From the NCBI GenBank assembly GCA_036346355.1, contig CM070577.1:84776509-84840508 (forward strand): a DNA stretch of 64,000 bases. Reading direction: 5' to 3'. Each line of letters starts with the position of its first letter. Position 1 is the stretch's first letter. The notes below the pieces were generated by a model, which was given only the letters and a program-made list of their open reading frames with translations, made no database searches and was not told where the DNA came from. This document shows, one piece after another, positions 45,176 through 56,160 of the stretch. The translations under genes and the position numbers were made by a program. The stretch is from Rhipidocladum racemiflorum. Lineage: Eukaryota > Streptophyta > Magnoliopsida > Poales > Poaceae.

Positions 45176-45345
45176 TTTGCACGTGGGATCCCAGCAGCTC
45201 TGACGCTTTTGGGTTTTCTGCTTTTCTCGGGATGTATGTTCGTTTTGAACTGCATTCTCTTGGCCATAGGACTTGTAAGACTCGGACTTTGTAGTTTTGA
45301 TTTCTGGTAATAGAAATCGGGTGCTTCCCTATTAAAAAAGTTACA
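45176..45345 (+). repeat. LINE-like 3' end, copy 1
   Basis: Non-coding sequence ending ttcccta, ttaaaaaag, with the ctggtaatagaaatcggg phrase typical of plant LINE tails. The same block is at 46408-46570. No LINE ORF is present. The family is uncertain. Confidence 0.4.
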
Positions 45346-45724
45346 TATGAATATTACGTGCATGCATATGACAGTATTAGGAGGAATTCTACTGTAAACA
45401 TATTAGGTAGATAGTAAAACGGTCGTAACTTTTGACTCGTAACTCCGATTGAGGCGTTCTTTGGCTTGTTAGAAAGATGACGAGAAACTCTATCCATAAA
45501 TGAGTAGGTTTTTCAATTATTTACTTGTGTGAGTGCGAGCAAGACGAAAGAATTTAAACAAAAACATCGTTTAAGACCTCAAAACAGCCTCCGAAGTTTA
45601 GTACCCGTTTTGGAGTACGATAACATTAAAATATATCCCAAACCGTGTTTAGAATATGAGAAAATTAAAATTGGTTTTCGGGTGCTCTGCAGGGTTAAGA
45701 GGAGAAGAACGCGTTATATGTCAC

Positions 45725-45900
45725 ATGCGATCACTGCAGTACTAAAACACTGTATCCTGTAAGAATTCCGAAGTTAAGCGTGCTTGGGTGAGAGTAGTTC
45801 TAGGATGGGTGACCTCTCGGGAAGTTAAGCTCGATCATGTTAGAACTTTGAAATTAAATGTGCTTGGGCAAGAGCACAGACTAGTATGGGTTATATGTGG
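45725..45900 (+). pseudogene. 5S rRNA-derived sequence, tandem pair
   Basis: The first unit (45725-45830) aligns along most of plant 5S rRNA. It keeps the internal Pol III control region nearly unchanged: box A GAAGTTAAGCGTGCTTGGG, then GAGAGTAGT and box C GGATGGGTGACC. A second, more decayed unit follows 80 bp later (45832-45900, GAAATTAAATGTGCTTGGG). It is not a normal 5S gene: the ends are degenerate and there is no array. Cassandra-type TRIM LTRs and 5S-derived SINEs both carry such sequence; the upstream 300 bp (45405-45720) probably belong to the same repeat. Confidence 0.75.
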
Positions 45901-45959
45901 TTGATGCGTGGCATGGAGCCAGATTTAACACAACTACAAATAATAACGATATATTTTTT

Positions 45960-46176
45960 ATCATATTATTTGTGTCGGTTCTAACAAAAAACCGACACAA
46001 ATAATACTATCTGTGTCGGTTCTAGCCAAAAACCGACACAAATAGTCTTATTAGTGTCGGTTTGAAAACCGACACTGATAATCTCCGATTATTACTGTCG
46101 GTACATCTGTGTCGGTTTGAAAACCGACACTAATGTCGGTTTCGAACCGACACAGATGAGGTTTTCTGTAGTAGTG
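45960..46176. mobile_element. CACTA 3' end fragment inside the hAT element
   Basis: Subterminal tgtcggtt/aaccgaca pairs and the terminus TTTCTGTAGTAGTG, nearly the same as the 3' end of the big CACTA. A 5' terminus is not clear: CACAACTACAAA at 45929 could be a decayed one, giving a 248-bp element, but the 3-bp flanks (taa, aaa) do not match. Confidence 0.75.
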
Positions 46177-46616
46177 AAATATCTTTCATGTCTATCTTTG
46201 CAAATACATCTCGCTCAATATAACAAATCATGAGATCATTCAGCCAATCGTCATTTATCTTATTACGTAAATCTGTTTTAATAATCTTCATTGTCGAGAA
46301 AACCCTTTCAACTATAAAGCAAAACTTTTTGTCGTTGAGCTTGTCTATGTGATCTTGCTTCTAGCATGTTGATTAGACTAATTTGCTTGTTAGCTAAAAG
46401 GATTTGGTCTTTGTGGGATCCCAGCAGCTCTGATGCTTTTGGGTTTTCTGCTTTTCTCGGGATGTATGTTCGTTTTGAACTGCATTCTCTTGGCCATAGG
46501 ACTTGTAAGACTCGGACTTTGTAGTTTTGATTTCTGGTAATAGAAATCGGGTGCTTCCCTATTAAAAAAGTTACATATGCATATGACAGTATTAGGAGGA
46601 ATTCTACTGTAAGCAT
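46177..46616. repeat. Second copy of the hAT-remnant plus LINE-end block
   Basis: Repeats 44937-45404 almost exactly (starting aaatatctttcatgtc, ending ctactgtaagcata). The two copies bracket the 5S and CACTA segments. From 46617 to 46829 the sequence is the unique right arm of the hAT element. Confidence 0.85.
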
Positions 46617-46829
46617 ACGTGAGTCGCCCAGAGCAACCTCTTGAAGTTGAAACTGAACGTATGCAGTATGCCAGTTCACAAATCTGAATATGTGCAAATG
46701 GAGTTGTCATTGAAAGAATCGGTTGCCTCCTCGAGCTAACGCTCCTGCTGCCAATGCGTATGATCCTACTTGGCCAACGCGCCGACCGGGCCCAGCCCCA
46801 CCTACGCCCCGGCCTGGGCTCCGCCTCTG

Positions 46830-47429
46830 GCCCTATCTATAATAGTCTATTCATGCATCTAATGGATTGTCTATACAATGGCACACGCCATATAAAAATC
46901 GTCTACGAAATAATAGATATAATCTTTCCCTCTCCTTATTCTCTCTCTTCCCCGTCACCCAAAATCACATATAGCATAGGCTTAAAAGACAGCTAGTCCA
47001 TGCACAATAGACAAGTTGCTGCGTGTATCTCGAGGCCGCGACGGACGGTTCTTGATGGATCATAATGGAGAAAATTAAAAGTCCAACTTCCGGTTGCAGG
47101 AAGAACCGGTAAAAGCTAGCTAGAGAGAGAGGCCGACAATATGTGTGTGTCACCATCTACCTAATATGTTGCCCAAACTTTGCAGTAACAGCATAATCAT
47201 TTGCGTCACAGGGCCATGGAAAACGGGAAAAGGATGTGTGAGTCTTACTTGTGAACGCTCTTAGACGAATCAGGAGCCGGTCTCGTTGGGATATGACCGG
47301 GGAAAGCCGTGTGAGTTTGGAGGATGAAATGTTTAAGAACTTCTTCTTTCGTTTTCGTTCAACTATCTCATGATCATCATTTAGGTTAATCTTGTTCTGT
47401 AGTAGATAGATTAGATGCATATGCATGCA
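46830..47429. other. Unit B downstream flank
   Basis: Homologous to 2290-3113 of unit A without the SINE, and to 59820-60377 of unit C. No gene seen. Confidence 0.7.
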
Positions 47430-47640
47430 CACCGGCGGAGCCAGGGCCCGGCGGGCCAGGGCTGTTGCCCGGGCTCAAAGCCTAATGACCATATACTAGG
47501 GCTAGCAAATGTGTCATTTAGTGACTTATCTAGCAGGGTTCAAGTCTAGGTTACATGGCAATTAGCAACAGGTACTCAAGCTTAGCCCAGATCGTAATTA
47601 AATTTGTCCAGGCTCTGAATTTTTTCTAGCTCTGCCACTG
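47430..47640. mobile_element. 211-bp MITE, hAT-type, copy in unit B
   Basis: Same element and length as 3114-3324. Perfect 8-bp duplication tgcatgca at 47422-47429 and 47641-47648. Right terminus read inward: CAGTGGCAGAGCTAG. Confidence 0.85.
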
Positions 47641-47914
47641 TGCATGCATGTACGTACGATTGTCCAAAGGCAGCTAGAAAAGTATGCATACGCGGCTTAA
47701 TTTGTTAGTTATATAGTTCATTTGACTAGCTAGGAACGTGATTGAATCCATGCGCATCGATATGATTAATTGTTGCGCTAACGGTTGGATTAAAGGGTAT
47801 ATGTGTACCACACTTAACTTAGTTCGGATGCAGGCAGGCAGCACCGCAGCAGGTTGCTAGTTTGCCGGAATAGAGGAGAAGAATACGTACACAAATGGGA
47901 CCTTTGAATGCAAG

Positions 47915-48785
47915 CACTACTATAGAACCGGGCATCACAACCGGCATATTAGAAACGGTTTCTTGCGAACCGATTGTAATGTGCGCACCAGAAGCGGTTC
48001 GTGGCAACGGGTAGGAGAGGACTTCTAGAACCAGTTTGAGACACGAACCGCTTCTGATGGTTGAGTTTTAGAAGCGGTTCGTGTATCAAACTGCTTCTGG
48101 AAAGTCAGAAGCGGTTTAAACACAAACCGCTTCTACAATTCAACCATCAGAAGCGGTTTGTGTCTCCAACCGGTTCTAGAAGCCCTCCCGCCCAGCGCAT
48201 TTTAATCCCTTCTTCCTCCCTGAGCCAACAGTCAAGAACAAAGGAGGCCGAGCACTGTTCTTCCGGGGAGGTGCTGCCCAAATTTTTAGTTTTTTAATTG
48301 GTGGTGATTTAGCTTCAAATTAAGTGTTTCAAGGTCAGTAAGAGCATGTTAGCTTAATTTAAATCATCTATATTGATACCCTTCTGAAAAACATATTATA
48401 TATTGAATATAAGTAAACAATGCCTCTCCACAAGCGGTTATTATCTCGAACCGCTTGTGGAGAGAGCACCTCCACATGCGGTTTTTAACATGAACCGCTT
48501 GTGGAGAGATCGTCTTCACAAGCGGTTTATAACACGAACCGTTTGTAGAGATAGCGTTTTCACAAGCGGTTTATAACACAAACCGCTTGTAAATATCTCC
48601 CACATGGCGACCCTCCGAGCCTTCCTGGATAACTTTCGAACCGCTTGTGGTGTCTCACCACAAGTGGTTGGCCGAACCGCTTGTGATACCCCGAAGGGTA
48701 TCACTCCCGGTTGCTTACAAGCGGTTCTAAAACCGTTTCTGAAAGCGGTTTCGAACCGCTTGTGATGCCCGGTTCTGTAGTAGTG
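47915..48785. mobile_element. 871-bp non-autonomous CACTA
   Basis: Starts CACTACTATAGAACCGGGC and ends with the complement of CACTACTACAGAACCGGGC, giving an extended inverted repeat of about 25 bp. TSD aag at 47912-47914 and 48786-48788; the empty site is 60597-60603 in unit C. Subterminal arrays of aagcggtt/aaccgctt, different from the tgtcggtt type of the big CACTA, so it belongs to another subfamily. No coding capacity. Confidence 0.92.
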
Positions 48786-48811
48786 AAGACTTTGACTATA
48801 TCTTAGCACAG

Positions 48812-48815
<4 letters not shown>

Positions 48816-48861
<46 letters not shown>

Positions 48862-49258
48862 GATAGCTAGTGTACTATCGATAGTACACTTCCTCCGTGC
48901 TATAGGGTTGTGTTTGCAAAATTCGAAGACGAAACTGTTGATCCAAACCGTGCATTTTGTTCATCTCATTGAAATCTCACTACCCACCAAATTTTATATT
49001 TTTTGAATTTTTTCTCCTATTTATTTTGTATTTTTCAAAATCCACAATCTAATTAGTTGTGGGCCGTCCAATGAAGCTGGTTTTGAAAAAAACAAAATAA
49101 ATAGGAAAAAAATTCAAAAAATATAAAATTTGGTGGGTAGTGAGATTTCAATGAGATGAACATAATGCACGGTTTGGATCAACAACTTCGTCTTCAAATT
49201 TTGCAAACACAACGCTATAGCACGGAAGATCTATACTATCGATAGTACACTAGCAATC

Positions 49259-49319
<61 letters not shown>
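48816..49319. mobile_element. Micron-like foldback MITE inside a (TA)n microsatellite
   Basis: About 403 bp (48859-49261) made of two inverted arms of about 180 bp (starting GAGGATAGCTAGTGTAC on the left) around a loop near 49032-49078. It is flanked on both sides by pure TA runs (48816-48858 and 49266-49319). Units A and C have only gatcgatatatac at the site. Rice Micron elements are known for targeting (TA)n; the assignment is by structure. Confidence 0.8.
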
Positions 49320-49321
<2 letters not shown>

Positions 49322-49398
49322 CTTCACAAAAACAACACGTACTGTGAAACCAGAGTCAACTTAATTTAAATCATCTATAATACTAGTCTTAGCACAAA

Positions 49399-49709
49399 TA
49401 GTACACCTTTGAATGTGAGGCTTTGACTGTATCAAAGCACAAATATACATACCCTAACTCATGAATAGTACACCTTTGAATCGTTCGAACTGTTTCCATC
49501 GATTATAGTCCGAAACTCATGAATTCGCTAGACATTTTTAGCAACCTAAACCTTAAGAGTCTTCCTTTTTAGTTCCTAAACCTATCCCAAGAAACCTCCA
49601 AAAGAAATTCCGAGCTCCGAAGCTAATTCGTGGAGAAATCAAAGTTTTTTAGCCAAGGCCGGAGTTACCGCCATTTATTTTTCCCATTTTTGGATTTTTG
49701 GGATGTTAC
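49399..49709. repeat. Unit-boundary repeat and LTR end piece
   Basis: A boundary-repeat copy (49399-49460) runs into a fragment similar to 39410-39600 that ends in TTTGGGATGTTACA at 49709, an LTR terminus read in reverse. It closes unit B on its far side. Confidence 0.55.
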
Positions 49710-50150
49710 ATACATCCATTCTTCATAGTCCATCTACAATTAAATCACAAATAATAAATTAAGAAAAAACTTGAATGACACCTAGCTATTTCAAATACTA
49801 AAACATTATTTAATTACCCCCACAAAATAGAGAACAGCTTCTGATATATATAATTTTACCCTCGATACCTTCTTCTCTAGTTAAGAGCTTTCAATTCCCT
49901 AGTTAGAAGAATTGCATATTTAAAACATCAACAATGGTATTGAAATACCTAACGCAGTAATTAAACTTGCAATTCTGTTGACTTCAATGAAAGAAAAGAA
50001 TGGTGGAAGCATTAATAAAGTTGAGGAATTGAATGACCTTAAAGAAATATCTATATATTGACCAACTAAGTACATACCAACGATAACTCCTAATATCTAA
50101 TTAGGTCACGCCCTAATCCCATTCGAGGATTTGTGGGTCACGCAAGTTCC
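49710..50150. other. Spacer, nothing recognised
   Basis: AT-rich, no frame over 60 codons, no repeat partner elsewhere in the window that I could find. Confidence 0.4.
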
Positions 50151-53100
50151 TGTGAAGACCCTCCCTTTTATGATACAGTGTACCATAAAAGACAAGTTCT
50201 AATGCGCTTTCTGTGCTAGTCCCTGGATTAGTAGCTAGCACACACATACAAATAGAAATCACAACCATACAATTTATTATTGCAAAAGCTATAATCTTAC
50301 AAGTTAGAGAAATATACAGCGGAAGAAATAGATGTCTTGTAGTATGCCCATCCAATCCCTCAGGCAACTGGCAAGATATAAACTCTAGATAAAATCATCG
50401 TCATTCCCGTAACCTGCGTCAAGACGAGTGTCGGGACCCGAATATGCAAATCCGAACCCTCTGTGTATTCAGCACTAGTTCAGGATCATGCTAGTGCACA
50501 CAATCTCAACATCGGTAAATGCCACAATCATACTCAACGAAATAGTAAAATACTTTATTGAAAGGAAAATATAACCGGTTGCTTGACCTTATGGTCAAGT
50601 TACAAAAGTACGCCTCGCAGGGCAAAGTCTTAAATAATAAACTTGCAGCAGAAAAATAAAGAAACACGTGGCGCCAACCAATATGCCACAGGCAACGACT
50701 GGGCTCGCCCCTAGTTCATCAACTCCTCCTGGAACTCCTTCTCCAGTGCTGACGTTGATTCTTCTTCAACTGATGTTTGTGTTGTGGCAAGGGTGAGTAC
50801 TTAAAAGCACTCAGCAAGTCATGCACAGAGATGTAGTCTAATATTCTACATGCATGGCTTGATACAAATGACAGGCTAAGTGGTTCATTTGCAGCAAAGC
50901 ATCATTCACAAATAACAGTAATAGATTGAAAGCAGTAAAACAGTAATAACAATAATAACTTTTATAAACAGTTTCACAAGTAGAGCATTTATTCACCTAA
51001 AGCAATTTCATCCATTCCATACCAAGTATCCGAAACCAAGTTCATTTTCATAAAGTCTAACCCTTGACTGTAATCACCGTGCAATGTCCAATACCGTGGA
51101 CTCGGCTATTCGAATAGGTTGTACACTCTGCAGAGGTTATACACTTTACCCACAAGATACAATCAAACACCACCAAGGCGAGTGACCGTAACAAAGCCTT
51201 TTCAAAACTACTTCTAGACCTGGTACTGCCCGTTAAGGTTTCAACACTGAAGGGACTGGTTACCACACTCAGGGCCCCCCTATTGCGCCATGTGAGCCTA
51301 CCGCGAACCCGGGCCTCACACCACGCCGACAGTACCAAAGACTAGATATCACAGTTTACTCCGCCAGGTCTGTCCCATTCCAGACTTGTGGCTGTATGGT
51401 GGACTCAGTTCAAATTCTTGCAAGATTAAGTCCTTAGGGTGACCGAGGCATGACTACCCAAGGATTCATTAGTAACCAAAGCAATAAAACCAAATGCGAC
51501 CTCCCAAGTGCCACATCTGGCCCACCAGAACAATCTTGCCACTTGCCTCAGTCTAAACCATTTTACCACCCCAGTTGATTACGATGCACCACGTGCCATC
51601 ATCAACATCAACAACACAGGTCACATCTTACATAAACATGTTCCATATCTTATTAAGTCAAGATTAACATTTAATATTCCAAGATGATATCATTGACACG
51701 TTGCAGGGCTAAGCATACTACAGACGATCTATATAACCCATGTTGGCAAAATAATAATGTCCAACTAATATTCCATGTTCTAGGGTGATAATGGTTCATG
51801 GCATACAATTATTATAGACAAGGTGGCATAATCAAGTAGGTCACATAACTATCCCCGGAATTATTCAAAAGCATTTTAATTAAACTAGCATGCAATAATT
51901 CAAACAAACCTAGTTTCAAAAGTGGGATCAACATGGTCAAAACATAACTTGCCTTGAAAAAGGTCCTGTTCCTGGTCTTGAACTTGTTCCTGGGTCAAAA
52001 CCTCTCCTTTGAAGCCTTCGGGCAATTCAACGTCTACGCGAATCGGATAAATAAACAATAAATAAATAAAAATAGAGAACAACTCATGTCCAAAAATTAA
52101 ATAAAATTCACCATTAAATAGAACTCAATTTTATAAAAATTTAGAAACTGGAATCACCTCAATCGGAGTTAAAACGCAAAAGTTATAATCGTTTAAAGTT
52201 TGAAAAAATCAATTAAAAGAATAAACCGAATTAATTCATTTATTTTTCTATTGAAAAATCTGAAATATGACATCAGCATGATGTCAGCACGTATTTGGAA
52301 TTCCACCGAATTATTTTTCTAAAGAAAAACCGATTTATTGCGTCATGCTTGCGTCATCTGGTCCATGGACTTGGTCCACGGTTCGAGTTCGATCCACCGT
52401 GGAATCGATCCACGGGAACACGTGTTGCCGACATGTGGGTCCAGCTCGGGTGACGTTATCGCTGACATCAGCATGGCTTGGTTGGGGACGGTTGACACGC
52501 GGGCCCACCGTGACGTCAGCATGACGTCACAGATGACGTCATCGTGTGGGTGGCCGAGCCGCTGACAAGCGGGCCCAACGCTGACATCAGAGGTGACGTC
52601 AGCGGCGACTGGGCGCTGACCACGCCACTTCGACTACAGGCTACGTGGCACGATCTGGGCCGTCGGTTTGAAATCCGACGGTCACGATTAGATCCAATCT
52701 CGCACGTTTTGGTTTAACGCGATTGATCTAGACCGTTCGATTTAGATCGGATGGCTGAGGATGGATCAAATTCACCGCGTCACTGGGGGGTGACGCGGCA
52801 TGATCTGGCATTCGACAAATGGCGTGATCTACACCGTGCACTACGGATCGGACGGCTGGGATTGCATCTAGCGCTACAACGTGGACCAAATCTAACCGTA
52901 CGATCTAGATCTAACGGCTAAGATCTAATCTAGCACAGTGCAATAAGGATCTATGTGGCTTAATCTGGTGCGTTGGATCTAGATCCAACAGTTGTCAATA
53001 GATCCAACAGTTGTCAATAGATCTAAACCATAGCATGGGATATCGCACGGGGGTGATGTGGACGAACCTGGGCTGTGCGATGAAGATCCAACGGCTGATA

Positions 53101-55740
53101 GAGCTCGCGAGGTCGACGATGGCGCAGCGGAGCTGGCTTGGCCGGAGACGAAGACGACGACCAACCGAACGGCGTTCCACACGTCCTCCGACGAAGTGCG
53201 TGCTACCCCCTGGTGCGCCTCGTCGCGACGGTCTCGGAACCAACACGGCGGAGGACGGCGGACGGCGGCGGAAAACTCACCAAACCCAAAGCAAACCCTA
53301 AAGCACTACGACGAGCAATCTAGGGATTTCTAGGGTTCCTCGGTGGCCGATAGCTAGGGCAAAGTGTGCGCAATCAACAGGCAATCCTCGGGCACGCACC
53401 CACGCATTAAATACCGGCGCGGACGTCGAGTTAGGCGCGGATTCTGCGGGCGGGCCGATACGAGGCGGCGGAGTCCGGCACGGACGAGATGGCTCAATCC
53501 ACGCCATACACATGGCTTGATCCAATGGCCTCCGTTATGCGCACACACGGGCACGAGCACAACCACCGGATCCCGATCCAACGGTTCAAAGCACGCGTAC
53601 ACATGGCTCAATCCTTGCCGTTGGATCTAGATCCGACGGTTCGCATGAACATGGTTGGGTTCTGGTGCGGTTCGGCTCGGTCGGACTCGAGTCGGTCCAA
53701 CAGTGCAACCCATTAGGTTTTCAGCGATTTAAATTTTAAAATAATTCTAAAAATTCAAATAAATTGAGAAAAATAGCAAAATGCTCAGAAAAATTTTGGA
53801 AAATACTTTGAGACATTTTGGACTCAAATAAAATATTTTCAACAAAATTTTATATAAATTTTTTGATTATTTAAATAATTCAATAAAGGACTTAATTCAA
53901 ATTAAATCCAAATAAATACCAGAAAATTTCAAAAATTCAATTAACCCAATAAATTGAATAAAAGCACAAATTTGGGATGTTACAATGAGTATCCTCGGGG
54001 TATTCTGATTTCTTACATAAAAACAACAACGATAGCAAGAGTGAGTACATTTCGTGCTCAGCAACACTTTGAGTTGAGTGTTTGAAATGCAGGCTGATCC
54101 TAGAGTGGTTTCTACTGTTATCTTTTGCTTGGAGTCAATTTAAATTGTAAATACTGAATAATAGATTGAATGCGAAATTTAAATCAAAGAAACTAGACAG
54201 ATAAATAAAATATCAAGTATGTAAAATATAAAGATAACCAGTAATCATGACATAAAAATAGTAAACAACTCACAGTCCATCGTGAGTATCAAAACGTCCA
54301 ATTCCCAACATAGGAAATAACATATGAAATCAGTTTTCTTGCCAACACATGGCACAACAACTCAATTCAATCTTGCCAACAAATGTCAAGTATTGAATCA
54401 TCTGTAAAGGTAAACTCACTAATTCCAAATTTTAAGTTTGGTTCATTTTATGAAAATACCAAAAAGTTGTCCAACTAGTGTAAGTTCACCAAGTGCTCAT
54501 AACCGAGAGCGCGGCTAATCGATTAGTTTTTTACTCTGTAGAGTTATACAACTTTATCCACAAAGAATGATTATCTCTTTTTGCAATCGATAGTTAACAC
54601 ACTTCCTTTGGTGTGCCGCAGAGAAAATCATATATAATCTTTACATTACTTAATCATGATTTTGCACCAGCCCGGTGACATTAACCTTTGCTATGGCGAT
54701 AGAAACAACTCACCCAACTCATAACACACATCTCATTCACACGGCAGTATATCCCTGCCAAAACCATTTCTCCCCATAGCAAAGTGTACACCGTTGCATT
54801 GGTATGTGTTTGACCCACGCCTTTGTGTGGACACCCCTACAAGCAGCTTAAATTCAGAAGCCCGTGCTACTACGGCCTTCCAATATGCAAAATCAGTTTT
54901 AAGCAACTTAATTAGTTATAGCTGTCCCATACCAGCATTGTGGTTGCACGGTATTTCTTGGATGATACAACACTACGTTCGGTCCTTAATCTGACCCGGG
55001 CGATAAATCTCCCCTATCTACGTGCAAGTATACCATCGCACATCCGGCTATTGCCAATAATCGCCCGCGTCCAAATCATAGTTTTATTTTCATTTTTTAC
55101 CAACATATCAGTATCTTTTACTGTCATAACCAACCTTTTTAAATCTTATAAAAGTTCAAGTTAACAATTCTAAGCATGACTAAGCATGTGTCATTATACA
55201 GCGATTATACCCATTCTTCATGTATCATTCCATAAGCTAGGGTTTCAATGGATCAAATTGCGATTAAGGAAATCCATATTGAAGGGTTTAACTACCGTAT
55301 CCCAAAAAATAACAGTGTAGAATATACAACATGGATGAAAATAGTTATGAAAACTGGGATCAATATGTTCTAGGAGGTGCTTGCCTTACTATTCATTGTT
55401 TACGATGAATTTGAAGTCGTAGCTTGGAGTAGTCGGAGTCGTTGTCGAGTTCTAAGTCATGTCCGTTGATAACAGCGTTTACGACGTCAGGTTCTACACG
55501 TCGTACCACGAGAACATAGTGTGCAATTGCGCGCCTAATCATTTTGGACCATCCATATTCCCTCGATCCATCCAGGTAAAAGCAACTTGAGATCGAATTA
55601 ATATCCAGACCACACTATATATGCATCATGCATGCTATGTTGACGAGTAACTAACGAGCTACAGTTCTTGGCTTATAAATGTAGCGCATCTGAAAAACAA
55701 CTGAAACGGCAGAGCAAATAGAACTAAATATATTCTGAAA
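50151..55740 (-). mobile_element. LTR piece, minus orientation, hosting a solo LTR
   Basis: Begins TGTGAAGACCCTCCC at 50151. Net of the solo LTR (50429-53984) it covers about 2 kb of R/U5, including the palindrome module (54515-54543) and the CACAC..GTGTG stem near 54600. The inner limit is not sharp. It faces an opposite LTR piece at 56160-57856. Confidence 0.65.
50429..53984 (-). mobile_element. 3.56-kb solo LTR, minus orientation
   Basis: Minus-strand TGTAACATCCC at 53984 and GGGTCCCGACA at 50429. Flanks acgag (50424-50428) and atgag (53985-53989) are a TSD with one change. Palindrome module at 51107-51135. GC-rich section 52330-53720 with long spurious frames. No internal region. Confidence 0.88.
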
Positions 55741-56160
55741 CTATAAAGCACCATGCCTTGCTGCCGCCACTGCCGCCTGAGGTCGCCGCGTCGCCGCTCT
55801 GGCCATCTTCGGTCCCGGCCGCCACTTCCTTTGGACTTCCTCGATTCCCTCCAACTCTCCGGACTGTCGCCCGCATCTCTCAGTGCTGCTTCGCCGCCAG
55901 TCGCGCATGCCTGAGTCGCTACTGTGAAGCTCCCTGTGCACTTCCTTTGGACTTCCTCGATTCCCTCCAACTCTTCGGACTGTCGCCCGCAGCTCTCAGT
56001 GCTGCTTCGCCGCCGGTCGCGCATGCCTGAGGCGCTGCTGTGAAGCTCCCTGTGCGCGCCTCAATTCTTCGGCCTCCCCTGTTCTCTTCTCTATCGCATG
56101 GTTCCAACAGAAGAATCTGACATTCCAAGCTTTCGTCGTCGGCCACTTCAAATCACGTCT
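55741..56160. repeat. GC-rich segment with a 116-bp tandem duplication
   Basis: Two 116-bp units (55823-55938 and 55939-56054) starting cacttcctttggacttcc, differing at about six positions. They resemble in composition the GC-rich blocks of the other LTRs and probably belong to the LTR piece on the right. Confidence 0.75.

Larger units (their letters stand above)
44736..46829. mobile_element. hAT-family element, 2.1 kb, composite
   Basis: Termini CAGTGGCGGAGCC (left) and CAGAGGCGGAGCC (right, inward), with a perfect 8-bp duplication gccctatc at 44728-44735 and 46830-46837. The empty site is unit C near 59815. Inside are only the C-terminus of a hAT transposase, LINE-like 3' ends, 5S-derived sequence and a CACTA 3' end. 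It is a defective element that depends on a hAT transposase from elsewhere. Confidence 0.9.

Noticed and set aside
45725..45830. Functional 5S rRNA gene
   Set aside because: Internal promoter looks good but the 5' and 3' parts diverge and there is no tandem array; better as a 5S-derived mobile sequence.
53011..53716. Cluster of open frames on both strands
   Set aside because: GC-rich portion of the solo LTR 50429-53984; no recognised domain, no consistent frame.
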